Positions 8,993 to 17,268 of a stretch of DNA of 64,000 bases are shown one piece after another. Under the pieces are notes generated by a model. That model made no database searches. It worked only from the letters and a program-made list of their open reading frames with translations, and had not been told where the DNA came from. Location: the NCBI RefSeq assembly GCF_009909615.1, contig NZ_WWNE01000008.1:124001-188000 (forward strand). Reading direction: 5' to 3'. Origin of the DNA: Acidiluteibacter ferrifornacis. Lineage in GTDB: Bacteria > Bacteroidota > Bacteroidia > Flavobacteriales_E > Vicingaceae. Within the stretch, counting starts at the first letter, position 1. Each line of letters starts with the position of its first letter. The translations under genes and the position numbers were made by a program.

Positions 8993-9447
8993 GTATTTAA
9001 GGCATATAATGTGATACTTATAAATAAGAATATAAGGGGACTATGTATCCACCCAACTAATATACGTAAGTATGGATAAAAAGTTGGGAATTGATTCAAA
9101 AAAAATGCAAGTAGCATTAGAAGAATTGTTAGAACTGTGCAAAATCCATAAATAAACTTTACCATGGTTTTGCCCAAAGCGCTATTAAACCCTTTTTTAA
9201 TTCCAAAATACGTAATGAACATAAACAGCACAGTAAATCCTACAGTTAACCCGTACTTCAGTAGATTCAACTCAGAAGGATTGTAATTCATTAAATAAGG
9301 CAAAGGAGTGGTTTTAGCGTAAAAAGTATTAGCTCCCTCCATGATGGCGTTGATGCTTCTGAACACCACTTCTCGCCAATAGCTTAGGACATAAAGGAGA
9401 GTTAAAGCTGCCCACCAAACTGCTCTTCGACTTATTTTTTGATCCAT
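8971..9447 (-). CDS. Small membrane protein coupled to the exosortase
   Basis: The 158-residue product is predicted to have about four membrane helices: near 12-24 (WAALTLLYVLSYW), 65-83 (YGLTVGFTVLFMFITYFGI), 96-117 and 134-150. A polar loop (about 25-60, REVVFRSINAIMEGANTF) lies between the first two. Its start overlaps the end of the exosortase gene by 16 bases, so the two are probably translationally coupled. Bacteroidota exosortases are commonly paired with a short membrane protein of about this size (the flavobacterial exosortase F-associated family is one). Position, length and topology fit, but I cannot assign the exact family from sequence alone. A role as a partner or stabiliser of the exosortase is inference. 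Confidence 0.75.
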   Translation of the reverse strand: MDQKISRRAVWWAALTLLYVLSYWREVVFRSINAIMEGANTFYAKTTPLPYLMNYNPSELNLLKYGLTVGFTVLFMFITYFGIKKGFNSALGKTMVKFIYGFCTVLTILLMLLAFFLNQFPTFYPYLRILVGWIHSPLIFLFISITLYALNTLNKKFF

Positions 9448-9971
9448 TGGTAAATTTTAATGCGCCACATCCACAGTAAAAAGACGATGCCGTAAACAAA
9501 AAGGGTGAAGGTGTAGGAATGGTGAAAATCCAATTGGTCTGGAGCGTAGACCACAATCAGCGCCAAGGCCGTTACCCGGAGTACGTTTAAGCTGTGTATG
9601 ATCGTGACCCCAACTGCTATGGAAAGCCCTTTCATCCACCACACCCCTTTAAAGGAAAGGATGAAGGTGGCGTACAAAATAAACAAGCTCAGCCCGTCGC
9701 AAGGTCCGCCTATGATGACTCCACTACTGCCTTGGATTCCCATTAGGAATTGGGTTTGGGAGGAATTGGACATCAATTCGTATCCCAGCCCACTGAGGAT
9801 CCATTCCGATTGAGCAATGATAATGTTAATCAGCCCACTGTCAATGGAGGTGTAAGGAGAGAGCCCCCAATGGTAAAGGGCTGATAGTATAGCATAGATG
9901 GCTACCATTTTTAAGATAAAATGAAAGCCTTGCTTGTTTTGCTGATAGACGAGTTTTAGATTGCTCCACAT
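9432..9971 (-). CDS. Exosortase/archaeosortase family protease
   Basis: The product is a 179-residue inner-membrane protein with several hydrophobic segments. The three conserved catalytic residues of the exosortase family are in place: cysteine C91 in GGPCDGLSLF, arginine R132 in HSLNVLRV and histidine H150/H151 in LDFHHSYTF. In the known family this enzyme recognises a short C-terminal motif plus transmembrane helix, cleaves it, and probably transfers the protein to an extracellular acceptor. Its length is that of the compact Bacteroidota forms (XrtF-like or a related Xrt type; I cannot decide which). The likely substrate is the PID-CTERM protein at 5646-5876. It is divergently placed 64 bases from the polysaccharide gene cluster, a context often seen for exosortases, and overlaps the next gene. 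Confidence 0.93.
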   Translation of the reverse strand: MWSNLKLVYQQNKQGFHFILKMVAIYAILSALYHWGLSPYTSIDSGLINIIIAQSEWILSGLGYELMSNSSQTQFLMGIQGSSGVIIGGPCDGLSLFILYATFILSFKGVWWMKGLSIAVGVTIIHSLNVLRVTALALIVVYAPDQLDFHHSYTFTLFVYGIVFLLWMWRIKIYQWIKK

Positions 9972-10035
9972 AACTACAAAATAAATGATTTAAATTCGTT
10001 TCTTTGCTCATTATAATTGTTTCAGCGACTTAAAT
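9972..10035. promoter_or_regulatory. Divergent intergenic region between exosortase and wzc-like gene
   Basis: Only 64 bases separate the two start codons, so promoters for both directions must overlap here or lie in the coding ends. On the minus strand, TTATTTTG (9977-9984) is one mismatch from the -7 box and ends 5 bases before the exosortase ATG. I could not find a good plus-strand -7 box. Confidence 0.35.
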
Positions 10036-12375
10036 ATGCAAAATAATACTGCTCACAGTACTTCTTTTCAAATAGATCCTCGCATTTTTCTGGTTTACAT
10101 TTTAAGGTATTGGTATTTTATTTTAATTGGCCTGATTGGTGGAGTTGTATATGCTTTTTATCAAGTGCGATATACTCCTGCTACCTATTCCACTAATGCG
10201 CGTATGTTGGTGAAAGATGAATATTCTTCGTGGGGGCAAGAGTATTTTTTGCCTGGGATGGAGCTAGTGAGTGGAAGAAACCGATTGATCAACGAAATTG
10301 GAATCATCAAGTCTTATCCACTGATGGATAGAGTGGCTAAAAAATTGAACTGGGAAGTTTCTTATTACAAATTGGGGAATATCAAAACTACCGAAATGTA
10401 TCCCATTTCTTCTTTCAAGGTCGATTTGGTTGAGGGGGTGAAAACGTTTCAACGCAATTACATTCAATTTTTGTCTGATGACAAGTTCCAAATTAGTTTG
10501 GACATAGAGACCATAAAGGATGGATCCATATATCAAGTAGGTGAGGTTTTTGAATGGGATGGTGGGAAGTTGATTTTGACTTCTAATTATGTGGAAGAAA
10601 GTGATGAAGTTTTCGCATTTCAATTTAATCCAATTAGCAGTTGGACGCGTTATTTTCAGCAGGCAATCAATATCGATGTAGAAAACACGGAGTCCTCTAT
10701 TTTGATTTTATCTGAGAATAATCAGACGCCCCAAAAGTCTATTGATTTTTTAAATGCCCTAATGGATGAGTATATTCAATGGGGTATGGATCAGAATAAT
10801 GAAATAGCAGTCAACACTATGGCATTTGTGGATCAGCAATTGCAAGGTATTGCCGATTCTTTGGTGGTTACTGAATATCGATTGGAGCAGTTCCAACAAA
10901 AGAATTTTTCTGAGCGGATTTTTATTACGGAGGAAGAGAGTAACATAATGGAGGTGTTTCAACTGGAAGAAGAGTTGACCCAAAAAAGCATTCAGCGGGA
11001 ATATTATTCAGCATTAATTAAAACACTAGAATCAAAAGAGTTTACTGCTTTTCCCTCTTCGGCTGTATTTGGCTTTCTTGATCCCAATATTGATCGGCTG
11101 ACGGAGCGCATTCAAGTTTTGGTTCAAGAGCAGAGGGAGGCTAGTTTTCAATTTCAAAATGTTAATTTAAGAATCGAGCAGCAGCAGCAGGAGCTTGATC
11201 GTCAAATTGATGCTTTGTTGTCGGTTGCAAAAGCGAACCGAGAGCAAGTGAATGTGTTGATAGATTCACTCAAAAAAATGATTGCTAAGGAAGAGAATAA
11301 AGTTTTACGAATTCCTAGCGAACAACGGGAATATTTCAATCTAAAGCGAGAAAATAAATTGTTGAGTGATTTGTATACCTTTCTGTTGAATAAGCGTTCT
11401 GAGGCTGGAATTGCTAAAGCCTCCAATGTACCCAAAGCTCAAATATTGGATTACGCCACTGAATTTCGGAGTGCCTACGTTGGTCCTAAGGTTTCTGGCG
11501 TTTATATTAACGCCATCTTTCTGGGTTTATTAATTCCCCTGTTTATTATTCTACTACTGTATTTTTTTAATTCCAAAATTGTTGATCGTGCGGATTTGGA
11601 AAAGATTACCTCTATTCCATTGCTAGGTTCTATTATGCATAAAAAAGATTTGGATAGCAATGTGGTGGTGAGTACCAATTTAAAATCCATCGTTTCCGAA
11701 GCGTTTCGAAGCATACGTACCAACATCAATTACATGGTAGAAGGAAAGGAACAACAAGTGGTGATGGTGACTTCATCCATATCTGGAGAGGGAAAAACCT
11801 TTACTTCCATTAATTTAGCGGCCATTTATGCCGCCTCTGGAAAAAAAACCATCCTGGTGGGTGCAGATTTACGTAAGCCGAAGATTTTTCAAGACTTTGG
11901 ATTGACCAATGAAGTTGGATTGAGTACCTACTTGATTCGAAAAGGAGGGTTGAATGATTGTGTGCGTAAAACGCATGTTAAGAATTTAGATTTAATATCA
12001 TCTGGGCCTATTCCGCCCAATCCCGCAGAATTGATTGAAAGCGAACGAATGCACCAATTTTTAGCGGATCTGAAGTCTACTTATGACATCATCATTATCG
12101 ATACACCTCCGGTGGGATTGGTAACAGATGCCTTAATCATCAATCAACATGTAGATGCGTCCATCTATATTGTGCGACATGGGTATACCAAAAAATCCTA
12201 CTTAGAAAATATCAATGAATTACATGTTCAAGGAAAAATAAAAAGATTAGGGATTGTAGTGAATGCAGTCAAGGAAAAGAATGGGCCATTAGGAAGTGGT
12301 TATGGCTATGGCTATGGTTATGGATACGGCTATGGATATGGATACGGCTATGGATATTATTCAGACGATAATTAG
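10036..12375 (+). CDS. wzc: Wzc-type polysaccharide co-polymerase / tyrosine autokinase
   Basis: The product has 779 residues. The first membrane helix (about 18-41) opens a Wzz-like periplasmic domain, with a long coiled-coil region (about 260-440, rich in E, Q and R). The second helix is near 492-514 (VYINAIFLGLLIPLFIILLL). The cytosolic BY-kinase has Walker A SISGEGKT (about 581-588), Walker A' TILVGADLRKP and Walker B IIIIDTPP (about 684-691). The C-terminus is a tyrosine cluster of ten alternating Tyr-Gly steps (about 756-775) before YSDDN. In the family, autophosphorylation of this tail controls chain length and export of exopolysaccharide. It heads the plus-strand locus and ends 3 bases before the flippase gene. 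The usual upstream partner wza (outer-membrane export protein) is not in the window. Confidence 0.95.
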   Translation: MQNNTAHSTSFQIDPRIFLVYILRYWYFILIGLIGGVVYAFYQVRYTPATYSTNARMLVKDEYSSWGQEYFLPGMELVSGRNRLINEIGIIKSYPLMDRVAKKLNWEVSYYKLGNIKTTEMYPISSFKVDLVEGVKTFQRNYIQFLSDDKFQISLDIETIKDGSIYQVGEVFEWDGGKLILTSNYVEESDEVFAFQFNPISSWTRYFQQAINIDVENTESSILILSENNQTPQKSIDFLNALMDEYIQWGMDQNNEIAVNTMAFVDQQLQGIADSLVVTEYRLEQFQQKNFSERIFITEEESNIMEVFQLEEELTQKSIQREYYSALIKTLESKEFTAFPSSAVFGFLDPNIDRLTERIQVLVQEQREASFQFQNVNLRIEQQQQELDRQIDALLSVAKANREQVNVLIDSLKKMIAKEENKVLRIPSEQREYFNLKRENKLLSDLYTFLLNKRSEAGIAKASNVPKAQILDYATEFRSAYVGPKVSGVYINAIFLGLLIPLFIILLLYFFNSKIVDRADLEKITSIPLLGSIMHKKDLDSNVVVSTNLKSIVSEAFRSIRTNINYMVEGKEQQVVMVTSSISGEGKTFTSINLAAIYAASGKKTILVGADLRKPKIFQDFGLTNEVGLSTYLIRKGGLNDCVRKTHVKNLDLISSGPIPPNPAELIESERMHQFLADLKSTYDIIIIDTPPVGLVTDALIINQHVDASIYIVRHGYTKKSYLENINELHVQGKIKRLGIVVNAVKEKNGPLGSGYGYGYGYGYGYGYGYGYGYYSDDN
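12301..12360 (+). repeat. Tandem hexanucleotide repeat encoding a Tyr-Gly tail
   Basis: Sixty bases are made of TAT/TAC and GGC/GGA/GGT codons in strict alternation: 9 glycine and 11 tyrosine codons, the last two tyrosines adjacent. Codon usage varies between units, so it is not a perfect DNA repeat. Gain or loss of a 6-base unit would change the number of phosphorylatable tyrosines without a frameshift. Confidence 0.9.
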
Positions 12376-12378
12376 GGA

Positions 12379-13827
12379 ATGAGTTCTTTAAAACGAAGAT
12401 CAGCAATTGCAGTCGCTTGGGATTTAGGTGGAGTATTACTTAATCACGGTACGAGCTTTATTATATCTATCTTTTTAGCGAGGCTCTTAAGTCCAAAGGA
12501 GTTTGGATTAGTAGGAATGGCAATGGTTTTTATCACTATTTCTCAAGTGTTTGTTGATGTAGGCTTTTCCTCCGCACTAATTCAAAACAAGAGAAACTCA
12601 AATTTAGGATATAACTCAGTATTTTATTTCAATATTGTAGCAGGTTTGCTGCTGACTATCCTCTTTTTTTTTTTAGCGCCTTTTATTGGTTTATTTTATG
12701 AAAATAACACTGTTTCAAACTTGGTTCGCTGGTTGTCTTTAAGTATTTTAATAAGTTCCTTTAATCAGGTTCAATCAGCCATCCTTAGTCGAAAATTAGA
12801 TTTTAAGGCACTTGCTCTTCGGCATGTGATTGCGTCGGTTGTTGGAGGAATAGTTGGAGTTCTTGCAGCTTTTAACGGGGCGGGTGTATATGCACTAGTT
12901 TTAAAATCTTTATTGGCCTCTTTTTTAAGTTCAGTTTTGCTATGGAAGGCTTCTAAATGGAGACCGAGTTTACAATTTTCTCTGGATGAATTAAAAAAAA
13001 TGATGGGATTTAGTTCCTATGTTTTTTTTGATAGAATTGTAACTACTATACTTGGTAGCTTAGATGTCCTGACTGTAGCTAAAGTTTTTTCAGCATCTAC
13101 TTTAGGTTTTTACAGTAGAGCTGTTACTTTGAAAGATCAAGTAACCACTTACTCAACAGTTAGTATTCAAAAAGTGTTCTTTCCTGTGCTCTCTTCTCTG
13201 CAAGAGAATGAAGCCGAATATCAAAGAATTTATTTTAGGATAATTTCAGTAGTTGCTTTTGTATCTTATGGATTGACGGGTGTTTTGTATATTTTAGGAG
13301 AACCGATCATCATTGGATTGTTTGGGGAAAAATGGGGCGCCTCAGTAGCTATTTTTCAAGTGTTGATTCTGTCAGCTTGCAATACTCCTTTAAATGCCAT
13401 GATGATAAATGCCTTTATGAGCAAAGGATTAACTAAGGAAAATTTTAAAATTGGATTGTTTAGAAAGGCAGTACAGCTAATTCCTATCTTAATTGCTTAT
13501 TATTATGGATTATATGCTTTTACTGTTTCAGTTGTTATTGTTAGTTATCTAATAACATTTACAAATATTTTATTTTTGAGTCATTATTTACAGCTAAGCA
13601 TCAGTAAACATTTATTAAAAGTGTTTGAAGGGATGTTCCCACTATTGTTGTTTATTGCAATAATTAAATTTATAGGTTTAGACGGATTATGTATAAAACT
13701 TATATTTGCTTTGTTATTTGGGATATTCTACTGTGCCTATAGTTATGTCTTGAAATCAGAAGGTTTTGTTTTTGTGCAACAAAATATTTTAAATGGAGTT
13801 AGTAAATGGATATTAAAAAGAAAGTAA
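12379..13827 (+). CDS. Wzx-type polysaccharide flippase (MOP superfamily)
   Basis: The 482-residue protein is mostly membrane helices, with the MOP/PST start pattern: WDLGGVLLNHGTSFIISIFLARLLSPKEFGLVG near 14-46, then ISQVFVDVGFSSALIQNK. Proteins of this type move lipid-linked repeat units across the inner membrane. It starts 3 bases after the autokinase gene and overlaps the next gene by 22 bases, which supports one operon. About 14 helices is the family norm and is plausible here. The GVYALVLKSLLASFLSSVLLWKASKWRP stretch (described by its position, about 170-197) and the C-terminal helices are typical. The transported glycan is not predictable from sequence. Confidence 0.92.
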   Translation: MSSLKRRSAIAVAWDLGGVLLNHGTSFIISIFLARLLSPKEFGLVGMAMVFITISQVFVDVGFSSALIQNKRNSNLGYNSVFYFNIVAGLLLTILFFFLAPFIGLFYENNTVSNLVRWLSLSILISSFNQVQSAILSRKLDFKALALRHVIASVVGGIVGVLAAFNGAGVYALVLKSLLASFLSSVLLWKASKWRPSLQFSLDELKKMMGFSSYVFFDRIVTTILGSLDVLTVAKVFSASTLGFYSRAVTLKDQVTTYSTVSIQKVFFPVLSSLQENEAEYQRIYFRIISVVAFVSYGLTGVLYILGEPIIIGLFGEKWGASVAIFQVLILSACNTPLNAMMINAFMSKGLTKENFKIGLFRKAVQLIPILIAYYYGLYAFTVSVVIVSYLITFTNILFLSHYLQLSISKHLLKVFEGMFPLLLFIAIIKFIGLDGLCIKLIFALLFGIFYCAYSYVLKSEGFVFVQQNILNGVSKWILKRK

Positions 13828-14513
13828 ATGGGTATTTTTATCGGATTTACAACAGAATTTTTGTTCCCTTACAAATAAGGAATCATCCAAAAGTGTTCTG
13901 TATAGGAATGAATAAGACTGGTACGACTTCCTTTATATGTGCAATGAAAGATTTGGGATATGTTGTGGGAGACCAGGCAAAGGGTGAGCAATTGCTTCGA
14001 GATTATCGAAAAAATAAATTTAAAAGAATAATAGATTATTGTCGAACTGCCGAGGTGTTTCAGGATGTACCATTTTCATTACCTAAAACCTATGAGTATT
14101 TAGATAGAGAGTTTCCCAAGGCTAAATTTATTCTAACTGTTAGAGACTCCTCCGAGCAGTGGTATAATTCAATTACAAAGTTTCATGCTCTTCGTTTTGG
14201 TAATGGAGAATTACCCACTAGTGAACAATTAAAAAAAGCAGATTATATCTATCCTTCTTACATGTGGCACTTGATGCAAGCAATATGCAATTCATCTGAA
14301 AAGAATCCTTATGATAAAGATTTATTAATGGATGCTTATGATGTGTATAATTCTCAGGTAATTAGTTATTTTGATAATAGACCAAAGGATTTTCTTTTAA
14401 TTAACTTATCTAATAAAGATAGTTATTCTAAACTTGTTGATTTCTTGGGTGTTTCATCACCCTTTAAAGATTTTCCGTGGGAAAATAAAACTAATCAATT
14501 CACCAAACAATGA
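13806..14513 (+). CDS. Sulfotransferase family protein
   Basis: The 235-residue cytosolic protein has the PAPS-binding 5'-phosphosulfate loop at the start of the domain (KVFCIGMNKTGTTSF, about 29-43) and the 3'-phosphate-binding strand FILTVRDSSEQWYNS (about 110-124). These are the two diagnostic motifs of the sulfotransferase fold, which transfers sulfate from PAPS to a hydroxyl or amine. Length and the C-terminal segment (VDFLGVSS...FPWENKTNQF) fit the short bacterial forms. It overlaps the flippase gene by 22 bases and the next gene by 4 (ATGA), so it belongs to the operon. Sulfation of the exopolysaccharide repeat unit is the natural inference, as in marine bacteria. The acceptor sugar is unknown. 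Confidence 0.88.
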   Translation: MDIKKKVNGYFYRIYNRIFVPLQIRNHPKVFCIGMNKTGTTSFICAMKDLGYVVGDQAKGEQLLRDYRKNKFKRIIDYCRTAEVFQDVPFSLPKTYEYLDREFPKAKFILTVRDSSEQWYNSITKFHALRFGNGELPTSEQLKKADYIYPSYMWHLMQAICNSSEKNPYDKDLLMDAYDVYNSQVISYFDNRPKDFLLINLSNKDSYSKLVDFLGVSSPFKDFPWENKTNQFTKQ

Positions 14514-15589
14514 TACCAGTAACAAAACCATACTTACCTGAATTAAGTAAATATCAAGACTATGTTAAAACAATATTTAGTCGACAATGGTTGACCAATA
14601 ATGGGCCCTTAGTTCAACAGTTAGAACAGAAGTTTAGAGAGTACTTGAATATTCAAAATTTGCTTTATGTTAGTAATGGAACTATAGCCTTGCAGTTGGC
14701 CATCAAGGCCTTAGATTTAAAAGGAGAGATTATTACCACTCCTTTTTCTTATGTGGCTACCACTAGTAGCATTGTTTGGGAAGGATGTAAACCGGTTTTT
14801 GTGGATATCGATTCGCAAACATTAAATATTGATCCAGCAAAAATTGAAGCGGCTATTACTCCTCGAACATCAGCCATATTAGCCACTCATTGCTTTGGTA
14901 ACGCTTGTGATATAGAAGCTATAGATGCTATAGCAAAAAAGCATCACTTAAAAGTGATTTATGATGCGGCTCATTGTTTTGGAACCAAGTATAAGGGTAA
15001 AAGTATTTTTGATTTTGGAGATATCAGTACAACTAGTTTACATGCCACTAAGTTAATGCACTCTACAGAAGGAGGGATTGTTTTTGCCAATGCAAAGGAA
15101 TTAATACATCGGATGAGTTTAATGAGAAATTTCGGACACGACGGCTTCGACAAGTTTAATGGGGTAGGTATCAATGGGAAGAATTCGGAGTTTCATGCGG
15201 CAATGGGACTTTGCGTTTTAGAAGATTTGGAACTTATTTTAAAAGAAAGAAAGAAGCAGTCTGAATTATACTCTCAGCTTTTGACGGGGCTGACCATTGA
15301 TACTCCAACGATACAGCCTTCATGTAATTTTAATTATGCTTATTATCCTGTAATTTTTGAGAATGAGTCGACAGCTTTAGATGTAAAATTGAAATTGGAG
15401 AAAAATGATATTTATCCTCGAAGATATTTCTATCCATCATTAAGCAGTCTCGATTATGTAGATTTGGCTAGTACTCCAATTTCTGATAACATTGCATCCC
15501 GTATACTATGTCTACCTCTATATCATGAACTTCATAAAGATTCACAAAGTTTGATTTGTGAAATAATTTCACAAGCATTAATTAAGTAG
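14510..15589 (+). CDS. DegT/DnrJ/EryC1-family sugar aminotransferase
   Basis: The product has 359 residues. The PLP lysine is K181 in TTSLHATKLMHSTEGG. Other family landmarks are VSNGTIALQLA (about 54-64), TTPFSYVATTSSI (76-88) and IYDAAHCFG (150-158). It begins IPVTKPYLP, like the 4-aminotransferases that make dTDP-4-amino-4,6-dideoxyglucose (VioA-like). Such enzymes move an amino group from glutamate onto a nucleotide 4-keto-6-deoxy sugar. The next gene is a sugar N-formyltransferase, and the two reactions are consecutive in formamido-sugar pathways. This context favours dTDP-Qui4N as product, but the keto-sugar donor genes (rmlA, rmlB) are not in the window. Confidence 0.93.
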   Translation: MIPVTKPYLPELSKYQDYVKTIFSRQWLTNNGPLVQQLEQKFREYLNIQNLLYVSNGTIALQLAIKALDLKGEIITTPFSYVATTSSIVWEGCKPVFVDIDSQTLNIDPAKIEAAITPRTSAILATHCFGNACDIEAIDAIAKKHHLKVIYDAAHCFGTKYKGKSIFDFGDISTTSLHATKLMHSTEGGIVFANAKELIHRMSLMRNFGHDGFDKFNGVGINGKNSEFHAAMGLCVLEDLELILKERKKQSELYSQLLTGLTIDTPTIQPSCNFNYAYYPVIFENESTALDVKLKLEKNDIYPRRYFYPSLSSLDYVDLASTPISDNIASRILCLPLYHELHKDSQSLICEIISQALIK

Positions 15590-15611
15590 CTAAAAAATAG
15601 CATTTTAAATT

Positions 15612-16340
15612 ATGAGAGTATTGGTTTTAAGTGATAATGTTCAACAGTATATTCGGATAAAAAAATTGTTTCAAGAGAGGGATCGGAAGGAATTGAAAAT
15701 AGATTATAAGCATAGTCCTATACGCTCATCTATATGGGAACATGAAGATTTTAATGGAAAGAACTTAGTAATAAATGTAAAAAGGGACTGGAGAGAACTT
15801 TTGTTAAACTATGATTTGATTATTTCAATGCATTGCATGCAGTTGTTTCCTAAAGAGCTTGTTGAGGGGGTCCGCTGTATAAATATTCATCCTGGTTATA
15901 ATCCTGTTAATCGAGGCTGGTATCCGCAAGTATTCGCAATTATCCATGATACTATTATTGGAGCAACTATTCATGAAATGGATGAAAAGTTGGATCATGG
16001 TCCTATCATAGCTCATGAAACAGTTCCAAAATATCTTTATGATACATCTATAGACATATATAATCGAGTTTTGTCAAAAGAAATTGAATTGTTCGAGAAA
16101 TATTTTGATTCTATTATTGATAATACATATATAACCAATAGTTTTGAAAATCAAGGTAAAGTATATTTAAAAAGAGACTTTATAGACTTATGTGAATTGG
16201 AACTGGATGAAAAGGTCACATACAGGGAAGTAATTAATAGATTAAGAGCACTGACTCATGGAGATTATAAAAATGCTTACTTTTTTGATGAAGAAGGAAG
16301 GAAAGTTTATGTGTCAGTTAATTTGGAATTAGATGAGTAA
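15612..16340 (+). CDS. Sugar N-formyltransferase (dTDP-4-amino-4,6-dideoxyglucose type)
   Basis: The 242-residue protein carries the formyltransferase catalytic set: N91 and H93 in INIHPGYNP and D128 in KLDHGPI, with RGWYPQVFAI directly after the His motif. That segment is characteristic of the VioF/WlaRD group acting on dTDP-4-amino-4,6-dideoxyglucose, using N10-formyl-tetrahydrofolate. Some members carry a C-terminal ankyrin repeat; here the C-terminal 60 residues (VTYREVINRLRALTHGDYKNAYFFDEEG) look like the usual compact extension. It follows the aminotransferase by 22 bases and overlaps the next glycosyltransferase by 8. The expected product is a formamido sugar for the repeat unit. Confidence 0.9.
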   Translation: MRVLVLSDNVQQYIRIKKLFQERDRKELKIDYKHSPIRSSIWEHEDFNGKNLVINVKRDWRELLLNYDLIISMHCMQLFPKELVEGVRCINIHPGYNPVNRGWYPQVFAIIHDTIIGATIHEMDEKLDHGPIIAHETVPKYLYDTSIDIYNRVLSKEIELFEKYFDSIIDNTYITNSFENQGKVYLKRDFIDLCELELDEKVTYREVINRLRALTHGDYKNAYFFDEEGRKVYVSVNLELDE

Positions 16341-17211
16341 GCGTAATATTTTAGTTTCTGCCTGTATTATCACCTATAACCAAGAGAAATATATAAAACA
16401 ATGTATTGATAGTGTTTTAAAGCAAAACCTAGACTATAATCTAGAGATTGTTATTGGAGATGATTGCTCAACAGATTCAACTGGACAAATATGTCTAGAA
16501 TATGCACAGCAAAATCCTGAACTTATTCGATTTCAAACAAGAAGCAAAAATTTAGGCGTCGGTAAGAATTGGTCAGAGACAATTTTAGCGTGTAAAGGGG
16601 ATTATATAGCTTTATGTGAAGGAGATGATTTCTGGATAGATCCAAATAAATTACAAAAACAAATTGATTTTTTGGAAACGCAAGATAACTTTGTAATGAG
16701 TTTTCACGATGTGAAAGTTGTCGATCAAAATTCTGAGCCAATTGAACACTACAGCAATTCGAATAATAATAAGAGAAGCTATTCTTCGTTTGAAATGCTC
16801 TCTGGGCCGATAATGCCAACTGCGAGTAACGTTGTAAGAGGTGATGCGTTGAGAAAGGCAGTGAAATTTCCGGAGGTTAGCAAAGTTTTCAATATGGATA
16901 CATTTACGCATGCTCATTTGTCTCGTTTTGGGGAGGCCTATTTTCATGAAAATATGACGTCGGCAGCGTATCGTGTTCATGATGGTGGTGTCTGGACTAG
17001 GGCTCGTTACAATTTTAGGGTACAAGAAGCTCTCAAAACGTTACTACTTGTTTATACTACTATTGGTGATTTAGAGTCAAAAAAAATTTTAAGGCGAGAT
17101 ATAAATAGAGCATATTGGAATATTTTTAAATTTCATTTAAAAAAGTTAGACTTTATTTCTCTTTTTAGGGACGCTAAAAATTTTCTATTTTTTTCACTTA
17201 ATGTACAATAA
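16333..17211 (+). CDS. Family 2 glycosyltransferase (first of a paralogous pair)
   Basis: The 292-residue protein has a GT-A fold: SACIITYNQEKYIKQCIDSVL at the start, VIGDDCSTDST (about 40-50) for nucleotide binding, and a DXD-type metal motif CEGDDFW (95-101) followed by DPNKLQKQIDFLE. It should add one sugar to the lipid-linked repeat unit on the cytosolic face. It shares its whole motif order with the next gene (CEGDDYW, LQKQVDFL, YRVHDGGV versus YRRHDGGV), so the two are duplicates that have diverged. It overlaps the formyltransferase gene by 8 bases. Sugar specificity cannot be read from sequence. Confidence 0.9.
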   Translation: MSKRNILVSACIITYNQEKYIKQCIDSVLKQNLDYNLEIVIGDDCSTDSTGQICLEYAQQNPELIRFQTRSKNLGVGKNWSETILACKGDYIALCEGDDFWIDPNKLQKQIDFLETQDNFVMSFHDVKVVDQNSEPIEHYSNSNNNKRSYSSFEMLSGPIMPTASNVVRGDALRKAVKFPEVSKVFNMDTFTHAHLSRFGEAYFHENMTSAAYRVHDGGVWTRARYNFRVQEALKTLLLVYTTIGDLESKKILRRDINRAYWNIFKFHLKKLDFISLFRDAKNFLFFSLNVQ

Positions 17212-17268
17212 ATAAGCAATATTATCAGAATAGTTTATTTAGTAAATAGGTTTAACTGAGGGAAAAAG

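Noticed and set aside
9329-9813. Several open frames on both strands across the exosortase gene
   Set aside because: They are in other frames of a well-supported gene with catalytic residues in place and have no protein signature.
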